A DNA stretch of 5,380 bases from CALHVX01 sp964640725 (GTDB lineage Bacteria > Pseudomonadota > Gammaproteobacteria > Pseudomonadales > Azotimanducaceae), in NCBI GenBank assembly GCA_964640725.1, contig CAZXIJ010000071.1, positions 1-5,380 on the forward strand, given 5' to 3'. A model generated the notes under the pieces. It searched no databases. It saw only the letters and a program-made list of their open reading frames with translations, and was not told where the DNA came from. Shown here piece by piece: positions 1 through 4,392 of this stretch (position 1 is the stretch's first letter; each line of letters opens with the position of its first letter). The position numbers and the translations under genes are program-made.

Positions 1-19
1 ACCTGACCGTCTATGCCAT

Positions 20-547
20 CTAGCCAAGGGGAAAGTTCTCGATGTTCTGTTCCTTTTTTGCGAGCCAGCCAAAGATCGGCCCCAGCAACCCGACCATCCT
101 GCCGGAGAACGCGGGCTTTCCTGTTTCGCAGAGAGATTTCAGGTTTGCGCCGATAAAGTCCTGGGACGAAGCCATTTCCTTAATCAGCTTGCCGCCTTCG
201 ATGGCGTTCTCGATGGTCAGGCAGAACTCGGTGCCGCCGTCCTTCTCCGTCAGTTCATAGGTAACCTTGCAGGGTGGCTCATCGATGTTGGTCATCTGGA
301 ATGTGTGTGCGTAGATATGCGGAGGCTCGAAAGCAAGTACCTCACCAACGACCATGGCCACCTTTCGATTCGGGTGCACCATACGGTAACGCGCGCCTGG
401 CTTTAGACCGTCGGTGGTCTCGCAAATAGAGCCAAAGAAGAACGGCAATGCCTTGTCGGTCGCGACCAGTATCGACCAGACGGTCTCAATCGGTGCTGCA
501 ATGAACGTACGGTTGATGTTGGCCTTGGCGTACCGCGTTTCAGTCAT
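20..547 (-). CDS. SRPBCC (AHSA1-like) domain protein
   Basis: A 175-residue protein with the START/SRPBCC helix-grip layout. It opens with a first strand and a short 'AAPIETVW' segment (about residues 17-24), the usual family opening of a strand followed by PxxxVW. Next come a 'GLKPGARYRM' strand turn, a 'VVGEVLAFEPPHIYAHTF' segment (family: GxVxexxPPxxlxxTw) and a late 'GGTEFCLTIEN' strand. The family binds hydrophobic ligands or acts in lipid or xenobiotic handling; no substrate can be named here. The C-terminus (about residues 148-175) is a hydrophobic and basic extension beyond the core fold. The start is supported by an AGGAG-type Shine-Dalgarno about 8 nt upstream, inside the end of the preceding repressor gene, whose stop overlaps this start by 8 nt. 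That makes translational coupling likely. The fold call is firm, the biochemical role unknown. Confidence 0.85.
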   Translation of the reverse strand: MTETRYAKANINRTFIAAPIETVWSILVATDKALPFFFGSICETTDGLKPGARYRMVHPNRKVAMVVGEVLAFEPPHIYAHTFQMTNIDEPPCKVTYELTEKDGGTEFCLTIENAIEGGKLIKEMASSQDFIGANLKSLCETGKPAFSGRMVGLLGPIFGWLAKKEQNIENFPLG

Positions 548-899
548 TCTTATCTCTCCTGCTCAACTGTTGCACCGCAGCCTCGGCGGCATCTTTGATG
601 ACGTTCACCCGCTCGGCCCAATGCGCCGAGTAGGTGTCTGTCCAGCGCTCGTGAATATCCTGAATCGGCATGGCATTCAGGTAGAGCCTGCGTGCTCGTC
701 CGTCCTTTTCGCTGATGATCAGTCCGGCCTTCTCCAGAACGGCCAGGTGGTTCATGACGGCGATGCGACTGACGTCGAAGTTGCGCGCCAGCTCGCCGAC
801 CGTGATGCCCGGCGTTGCGCGCACATAGTCCAGAACCGACCGACGAGCGGAATGTGCCAAAGCGTGAAAGACAGCATCCATATCGTCACTAGTAATCAT
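540..899 (-). CDS. ArsR-family winged-helix transcriptional repressor
   Basis: A 119-residue regulator. Residues 8-28 match the ArsR opening (FHALAHSARRSVLDYV; family: alaxptRrxILdxL). The recognition helix-turn-helix lies at about 33-52 (VGELARNFDVSRIAVMNHL), followed by the wing at about 60-74 (LIISEKDGRARRLYL). The tail (W86, then TDTYSAHW) resembles the non-metal-sensing ArsR subgroup that travels with SRPBCC genes. No ELCVCDL metal-binding motif is present, so a metal sensor is unlikely. It is first in a two-gene unit with the SRPBCC gene and probably represses its own promoter through the inverted repeat at 898-917. No Shine-Dalgarno precedes the ATG at 899 (upstream sequence is AT-rich, GTAATTAC), so the mRNA may be leaderless. 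The next in-frame ATG is residue 7, also without a clear Shine-Dalgarno. Confidence 0.9.
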   Translation of the reverse strand: MITSDDMDAVFHALAHSARRSVLDYVRATPGITVGELARNFDVSRIAVMNHLAVLEKAGLIISEKDGRARRLYLNAMPIQDIHERWTDTYSAHWAERVNVIKDAAEAAVQQLSRRDKND

Positions 900-917
900 G
901 TAATTACAATATTACAT
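898..917. promoter_or_regulatory. Candidate ArsR autoregulatory operator (inverted repeat)
   Basis: A perfect inverted repeat with 7-bp arms ATGTAAT (898-904) and ATTACAT (911-917) separated by 6 nt. It contains a shorter 10-bp palindrome, TGTAATTACA, at 899-908. A further GTAAT lies at 892-896. The AT-rich block stands out in GC-rich DNA and lies between the predicted -10 and the start codon of the repressor gene, the usual site for ArsR-family autorepression. That ArsR binds here is inference. Confidence 0.6.
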
Positions 918-933
918 AACAGGCGAAAGTCAA
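905..933 (-). promoter_or_regulatory. Predicted promoter of the arsR-SRPBCC unit
   Basis: On the minus strand, TTGACT (933-928, five of six matches to the -35 consensus) is followed after 16 nt by TATTGT (911-906, four of six matches to TATAAT). The predicted transcript start falls at about 898-900, essentially at the A of the ATG, which would give a leaderless mRNA. The -10 overlaps the inverted repeat at 898-917. The -35 is convincing; the -10 is only fair. Confidence 0.45.
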
Positions 934-982
934 GGCCGAGCTCCAGGTGAGCCCCTGGTCTGGCCTTCTTTGCTCTTTTGGA

Positions 983-1013
983 CGACTGCCGCGCGGGTAT
1001 TGCCGGGCAGTCG
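983..1013. repeat. Perfect 8-bp inverted repeat upstream of the flavin reductase-like gene
   Basis: Arms CGACTGCC (983-990) and GGCAGTCG (1006-1013) are separated by 15 nt. The repeat lies just upstream of the TATAAT at 1026-1031 and covers the place where the -35 should be. Its centre is roughly 40 bp before the expected transcript start. This fits an operator or activator site for the plus-strand gene. No T-run follows, so a terminator is unlikely. The cognate regulator is not identifiable. Confidence 0.4.
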
Positions 1014-1025
1014 CGCGCAGCTACG

Positions 1026-1031
1026 TATAAT
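1026..1031 (+). promoter_or_regulatory. Predicted -10 element of the flavin reductase-like gene
   Basis: A perfect TATAAT about 57 nt upstream of the ATG at 1088. No good -35 lies 16-18 nt upstream; the closest, TTGCCG at 1000-1005, is 20 nt away. A strong -10 with a poor -35 overlapped by an inverted repeat suggests an activator-dependent or tightly repressed promoter. The expected transcript start is near 1038, leaving a leader of about 50 nt. Confidence 0.45.
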
Positions 1032-1087
1032 GCCGGCCGGGCGATCCCGCACCGGAACATAAATGATCGCTTCGCGGAGAGAGCACG

Positions 1088-1702
1088 ATGTACTACGAGA
1101 CCGCCACCAACGATCACGGCTTACCCCACGACCCGCTCAAGGCGATCATTGCGCCTCGCCCGATCGGGTGGATCAGCACCGTCAGCAAAGAGGGTATCCC
1201 GAATCTGGCGCCGTACAGCTTCTTCAACCTGTTTTCTACGTCGCCGCCGATAATCGGTTTCGCCAGCGTGGTAAAAAAACACTCGCAGATCAACGCCGAA
1301 GAGACAGGGGAGTTTGTGTACAACTTCGCCTCCCTCGATCTGATCGATCAGGTCAGCGTTTCTTCGGCGCACGTGGCGGCAGAGGTCAATGAATTTGAGC
1401 TGGCGGGCCTGACGATGACCGAATCCAGGTGCGTCAAGGCGCCGCGGGTGGCCGAGGCTCGCGCACACATGGAATGTACTTATCTTCAAACCGTCGACCT
1501 GCCCTTCGAGCCCGGGAAGGAGCCTTCGACCTGCATCGTTCTGGGTCGCGTGGTGGCGGTCCACATTGACGATGCGTACGTGAATGATGGCTTGGTGGAT
1601 ACCGTTGCCATGAATCCGGTCACGCGCATGGGGTATATGGACTACGGAACCATCGGCGAGGCGATCACCAAGCCGCGTCCGGAAGAGGATGCAAGGCGCT
1701 GA
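1088..1702 (+). CDS. Flavin reductase-like / FMN-binding split-barrel protein (DIM6/NTAB family)
   Basis: A 204-residue cytosolic protein. Residues 23-60 carry the family signature: PRPIGWIST, a turn with GxxN, LAPYSFFN and SPPIIGFAS, which form the FMN-binding strands. Then come KKHSQIN plus TGEFVYN (family: KDTxxNIxxTGEFVVN), the EFELAGLTMTES segment, and a late GRVVAVHIDDAYVNDGLVD strand pair (family: GeVvxxHiddxxlxdGxvD). The end contains PVTRMGYMDYGTIGE, equivalent to the family's pxxRLGGxxY. Members bind FMN and either reduce flavin with NAD(P)H for a partner oxygenase or act directly as flavoenzymes; no partner is encoded beside it. The start is supported by GGAGAGAG beginning 12 nt upstream. 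It is monocistronic in view, with its own predicted promoter and a convergent downstream neighbour. Confidence 0.9.
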   Translation: MYYETATNDHGLPHDPLKAIIAPRPIGWISTVSKEGIPNLAPYSFFNLFSTSPPIIGFASVVKKHSQINAEETGEFVYNFASLDLIDQVSVSSAHVAAEVNEFELAGLTMTESRCVKAPRVAEARAHMECTYLQTVDLPFEPGKEPSTCIVLGRVVAVHIDDAYVNDGLVDTVAMNPVTRMGYMDYGTIGEAITKPRPEEDARR

Positions 1703-1775
1703 ATGTTCGAGAAGGTCTGGCAGCTTTGAGGTCAGTTCCTTCGCGCGACTTCCGATGTGCTCCGTCCTGGGGGGG

Positions 1776-2768
1776 CTAGGGCGCCGGCAAAGCGAAATCC
1801 CGTTGCCGGGTGTTGTTCATGGCGCGCAAAAAGGCACTGATATCAGCGGTGTCTTGATCGCTCAGCTTGACACCGAGCTGGTGCCACGCGGTGCCGAACA
1901 CGGCCTGTTCCAGGCTGGCGACAGCGCCGTCGTGAAAGTAGGGTGCGGTCAGGCCAACGTTGCGCAGCGGCGGAACCTTAAAGTAGAAGCGGTGGCGGCT
2001 TTCTCCCGTGACCTCGGCGCGGCCGCCGTCTTCTTCGTTCGGATAGCGATGGGCTGTGCCCAGTTTCATGATTGAATCGCCGCCCAGCAAGGCGCCGCTG
2101 TGGCAGCCGTTGCAGCCTGTGCGGATGAATCTCTCCAGACCGCGCTGCTCCGCTGCGGACAGGGCGCCGTCCGCGCCGCGCAGGTACTCGTCAAAGCGAT
2201 CCTGGCTGATGAGCGTGCGCTGAAAAGCGGCCAGCGCCTTGAGCAGGTTCCCGAAGCGAAAGGGCTGGGTGTCGCCGCTGAAGGCCTGGTCGAACCTCGC
2301 GCCGTAGCCGAGCGCCTGCAACCGCTGCATCGCCTCTTGCTCCGAACCGAGGGCCATCTCGGCTGCGTTCAGGATCGGGCTGCGCGCCTGCTCTTCGAGA
2401 GAAGCAGCGCGACCGTCCCAAAACTGTGCGAACTGCAGGCCGGCGTTCCATGTTGTGGGGCTGTTGCGGCGCCCGGGCGTGCCGAGCGCCCCCGGAGATG
2501 TGGGGCGGCCGTCGACGCCAGCGCCGCCATTGAGCAAGTTGTGGCAGCTGTTGCAGGACTGCGTGCGGTTGGCTGACAGGGCAGTTTCGAAGTAGAGCGA
2601 TTGTCCGAGGGCGATCTGGTCAGCGGTGTCCAGCACTGCAGCAGGCATGGTTGCGGGCAGGGGGCTGAAGAACCGGAGCGCCAGTTGCCGAACGTCATCG
2701 CCAGCCTGAGCGGGTCCTGATACGGCCAGGAGCGCGATGCTTGCCCAGAGGGGCCAGCTCAGCCGCAT
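1776..2768 (-). CDS. Periplasmic dihaem cytochrome c peroxidase / MauG-family protein
   Basis: A 330-residue exported c-type cytochrome. Residues 1-22 form a Sec signal peptide (hydrophobic core, AQA cleavage motif). Two haem sites are present: CNSCH at 72-76 and CNGCH at 219-223. Further family motifs are RRNSPTTWNA (100-109), QFWDGRAASLEEQA (115-128) with Q115 and E125 matching the conserved active-site Gln/Glu, and KVPPLRNVGLTAPYFHDG (264-281). The family reduces hydrogen peroxide with cytochrome c electrons or, for MauG, oxidises a protein substrate. Two expected residues look absent by my alignment: the reductive-switch His after haem 1 (A94) and the Met ligand of haem 2 (T293; H296 is nearby). 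That leans towards a MauG-like or always-active enzyme. The ATG lies inside the end of rof (10-nt overlap) and has only a weak Shine-Dalgarno, so it is probably translated by coupling. Confidence 0.93.
   Translation of the reverse strand: MRLSWPLWASIALLAVSGPAQAGDDVRQLALRFFSPLPATMPAAVLDTADQIALGQSLYFETALSANRTQSCNSCHNLLNGGAGVDGRPTSPGALGTPGRRNSPTTWNAGLQFAQFWDGRAASLEEQARSPILNAAEMALGSEQEAMQRLQALGYGARFDQAFSGDTQPFRFGNLLKALAAFQRTLISQDRFDEYLRGADGALSAAEQRGLERFIRTGCNGCHSGALLGGDSIMKLGTAHRYPNEEDGGRAEVTGESRHRFYFKVPPLRNVGLTAPYFHDGAVASLEQAVFGTAWHQLGVKLSDQDTADISAFLRAMNNTRQRDFALPAP
1784..1809 (-). repeat. Inverted repeat at the 3' end of the peroxidase gene
   Basis: Arms CCGGCAA (1784-1790) and TTGCCGG (1803-1809) with a 12-nt loop, inside the last codons of the peroxidase gene. 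The minus-strand RNA could form a 7-bp stem ending just before the stop codon. No U-run follows (a C7 tract does), so this is not a canonical intrinsic terminator; it could stabilise the 3' end or be chance. The 73-nt gap to the convergent gene at 1703-1775 holds no clear terminator on either strand. Confidence 0.25.
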
Positions 2769-3037
2769 GTTGGGGGGGTGTTCTCGAAGTCGACCTGCAG
2801 GAATCGGGCGTTCTCGGTCAGGATCAGCATGTGTGACAATTGCTCCAGGGGAACGTGCTCTGTGCCAGCCTTGGTGAGAACCGCCAGCGTTTCTGATCTG
2901 TTTGGCCAGGTGGTTGTCGTTTGGGCCTCGCCGGTGACGGTAGCGCCGTTTTTAAGCTTGAGCTGCACCTGATAGTGAAACAGGCAGGCGATCTCCAGGT
3001 GATCATGCAGGGTGCAGTCGATTGGTCGGTAAGTCAT
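2759..3037 (-). CDS. rof: Rof (YaeO-like) Rho-binding antiterminator
   Basis: A 92-residue protein matching the Rof family. The N-terminus YRPIDC, then LEIAC (C8 and C18, the same ten-residue spacing as in E. coli YaeO), is followed by the strand QVQLKLKNGATVTGEAQ (23-39; family: LxLkdGxxxxgkA) and a late HVPLEQLSHMLIL strand. Length is close to the 84-86 residues of E. coli Rof. Known Rof has an Sm-like barrel fold, binds Rho and blocks its loading on RNA, reducing Rho-dependent termination. The start is 7 nt after the sulfotransferase stop, and only a weak GUGAG-like Shine-Dalgarno precedes it, so coupling to the upstream gene is likely. The 3' end contains a C7 tract and overlaps the peroxidase start by 10 nt. 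In E. coli rof is not associated with a peroxidase, so this context is unusual. Orthology is well supported; Rho binding by this protein is inferred. Confidence 0.85.
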   Translation of the reverse strand: MTYRPIDCTLHDHLEIACLFHYQVQLKLKNGATVTGEAQTTTTWPNRSETLAVLTKAGTEHVPLEQLSHMLILTENARFLQVDFENTPPTCG

Positions 3038-3044
3038 GGCTGAC

Positions 3045-3857
3045 TCACGTGTTGTGTCGCCGCAGCTCCGCTTCCAATGAAGCGTAGTCCGGCAGACCTG
3101 TGTGCGGTTTTACGTCGCTTTGCCAGATGTCAGCGAATTCCTGGCGCAGCGCCGCCGGCAGCGCCTCTCGCCGCCGTTTTTGCCCGGCCTGGCGAATTTT
3201 AGCGGAGTCGCTGCCCGGTGGCAGGCCTGCCACTCGCTCAGATTTTGCACGCATCATGGCGTCGTCGAAACGATCCTTGTGTTCGAGCATAAACGAGCGT
3301 GAGCTGTGCTCAACGGTCACAGCAAGCAGCTCGTCATCCAGGTCGATGTTGCAGAAAGCAGCCATGCGCTTGATGAGCCACTTCGGGTCTTCGACCATCT
3401 GTTCGTAGGACACCAGCAGCACGTTGGGATTGTCGCGTTGCTCCCACCAGCTCACCAGGTGGGACCAGTGGTCGAGGCCTTTGTCGCGGCCGGCGCGATT
3501 GCGTGCAAAAAACTCATCGTAGGTAATCGTGCCCGGCTCAAAGAACCAGCCTTCCATGAACCGAAATCCGGACTCGAAGGCNNNNNNNNNNNNNNNNNNN
3601 NNNNNNNNNNNNNNNNNNNNNNNNNNNNNNNNNNNNNNNNNNNNNNNNNNNNNNNNNNNNNNNNNNNNNNNNNNNNNNNNNAAGGCCATGTCGCCGCGGG
3701 TGCGCAGGGTGTGGAAGGTCTGCTGCAGCAGTGTGGTGCCGCATTTGCCCGCAGGAGAGATGATGATGTCCGTTGGACGGGGCTGATAGGCCACGATAGA
3801 CGCCATGGTTTCTTCGACGTTGGTGTTGCGAGCGAAGAGTTCAGCCAGCTCTTGCAT
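3045..3857 (-). CDS. PAPS-dependent sulfotransferase (interrupted by assembly gap)
   Basis: A Sulfotransfer_1-type enzyme that moves sulfonate from PAPS to a hydroxyl or amine of a small molecule; the acceptor is unknown. The 5'-phosphosulfate loop is at residues 34-46 (SPAGKCGTTLLQQ), with K38 as the catalytic Lys. After the gap come S96 (the Ser of the 3'-phosphate motif), FRFMEGWFFEPG (98-109), LLVSYEQMVEDP (147-158) and a C-terminal AKIRQAGQ...ALR segment typical of bacterial members. The Arg of the RDPxD motif should lie in the N run just before A93. Both flanks read in one frame, so the gene is probably intact in the genome. The ATG at 3857 lacks a visible Shine-Dalgarno and sits behind a GC hairpin; the frame stays open 14 codons further upstream without another standard start. 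The total length of 270 residues counts the placeholder N bases. Confidence 0.88.
   Translation of the reverse strand: MQELAELFARNTNVEETMASIVAYQPRPTDIIISPAGKCGTTLLQQTFHTLRTRGDMAXXXXXXXXXXXXXXXXXXXXXXXXXXXXXXXXXXAFESGFRFMEGWFFEPGTITYDEFFARNRAGRDKGLDHWSHLVSWWEQRDNPNVLLVSYEQMVEDPKWLIKRMAAFCNIDLDDELLAVTVEHSSRSFMLEHKDRFDDAMMRAKSERVAGLPPGSDSAKIRQAGQKRRREALPAALRQEFADIWQSDVKPHTGLPDYASLEAELRRHNT
3582..3681. other. Assembly gap (100 N)
   Basis: Exactly 100 unknown bases, the conventional placeholder for a scaffold gap of unestimated size, inside the sulfotransferase gene. The flanks encode sulfotransferase in the same frame, so the real missing length should equal 1 modulo 3 if the gene is intact. From what I recall of the family, the section between RTRGDM and the EGWFFEPG motif is about 55-65 residues, so the true gap may be nearer 160-190 bp. 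Confidence 0.97.
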
Positions 3858-3862
3858 TGTGC

Positions 3863-3875
3863 GGGCGCGGCGCCC
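3863..3875 (-). promoter_or_regulatory. GC hairpin just upstream of the sulfotransferase start
   Basis: GGGCG (3863-3867) and CGCCC (3871-3875) form a perfect 5-bp GC stem with a 3-nt loop in the minus-strand mRNA, 5 nt before the ATG at 3857. It occupies the place where a ribosome binding site would be expected. It could restrain translation initiation or be a by-product of high GC; no U-run, so not a terminator. Confidence 0.3.
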
Positions 3876-3938
3876 CTGTAGGTCGGACTTGTTGATGGTT
3901 CAGTCTCCCGCTGGCGCCCCCGGTCCCGTTTGCGCGGC

Positions 3939-4340
3939 TTAGCGATTGATGACGGCTGTGACCTCAATCTCGATCAGCAATTCAGGCGCTGCGAGCGACG
4001 TCACCCCGATTCCTGTGACGCAGGGCGCCTGTCCCCCAAAAAAGCTGGCCAGCGGCTCGGCGACGGCGGCCAGTTTTTCCGGGTCCATGTGAACAACGTA
4101 GATTCGAACAGAGGTGACGTCGTCTGGCGATGCGTCAAGCTCTGTCAGAGCGTTACGGACGTTGTCGATCGCGCGCTCCGTCTGCGTGCGAAGGTCGCTT
4201 GGCACGGGTTGATTGTCGGCAGACCATGCAACCTGACCCGAAATGTACACCAAAGTACCGGGCTCGGAAGTCGTAATCTGGGAGTAACCCATTGCTCCTG
4301 CGTCCGGCATGGAGGAGGGGTTCAATTTGATGACTGGCAT
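3939..4340 (-). CDS. Rid-family (RidA/YjgF/UK114-like) protein without the catalytic Arg
   Basis: A 133-residue protein of normal Rid length. Family hallmarks are YISGQVA (32-38; family: vyxSGQxa), the TERAIDNVRNALTELDASPDDV segment (54-75; family: QtxxvlxNlxalLxaaGxxxxdv), VRIYVVHMD (78-86) and the closing IEIEVTAV (123-130). Canonical RidA deaminates reactive 2-aminoacrylate and other imines as a cytosolic trimer and needs Arg105. Here an ungapped comparison puts A105, P106 and C107 at that place, so it belongs with the Rid4-7-like groups whose activity is unproven. The chosen start begins MPVIKLNP and has a good Shine-Dalgarno. The frame stays open 42 codons further upstream, but that would run into the end of the neighbouring oxidoreductase gene and lacks family similarity. 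It lies 52 nt after that gene and 81 nt before the sulfotransferase, probably in one operon. Confidence 0.9.
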   Translation of the reverse strand: MPVIKLNPSSMPDAGAMGYSQITTSEPGTLVYISGQVAWSADNQPVPSDLRTQTERAIDNVRNALTELDASPDDVTSVRIYVVHMDPEKLAAVAEPLASFFGGQAPCVTGIGVTSLAAPELLIEIEVTAVINR

Positions 4341-4348
4341 AGAAAAAA

Positions 4349-4355
4349 TTCCTCT
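4349..4355 (-). promoter_or_regulatory. Ribosome binding site fixing the Rid start
   Basis: AGAGGAA on the minus strand (4355-4349), with the GAGG core about 10 nt before the ATG at 4340. It supports the 133-residue Rid product over the longer upstream frame beginning at 4466. A TTATAC (-10-like) at 4365-4360 lies just upstream, but no matching -35 was found, so an internal promoter is only a possibility. Confidence 0.6.
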
Positions 4356-4392
4356 TGTTGTATAAGCGCAGGTTGTGGCCTTTCCGTAGGAC

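Noticed and set aside
1..19. Sequence downstream of the SRPBCC stop
   Set aside because: Too short to show a terminator or another gene.
414..950. 178-codon open frame on the plus strand
   Set aside because: It is antisense to the SRPBCC and ArsR genes, shows no recognisable domain, and both minus-strand frames have clear family motifs.
1340..1351. 12-bp perfect palindrome CTGATCGATCAG
   Set aside because: It lies inside the flavin reductase-like coding sequence and encodes the ordinary LIDQ segment; a palindrome of this length built on GATC repeats is easily chance.
1703..1775. Possible bidirectional terminator between convergent genes
   Set aside because: No stable hairpin followed by a T-run on either strand; termination may be Rho-dependent or lie within the coding ends.
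2100..2576. Long open frame on the plus strand (158 codons)
   Set aside because: It is antisense to the peroxidase gene, whose haem motifs and signal peptide prove the minus-strand frame; long antisense frames are common in GC-rich DNA.
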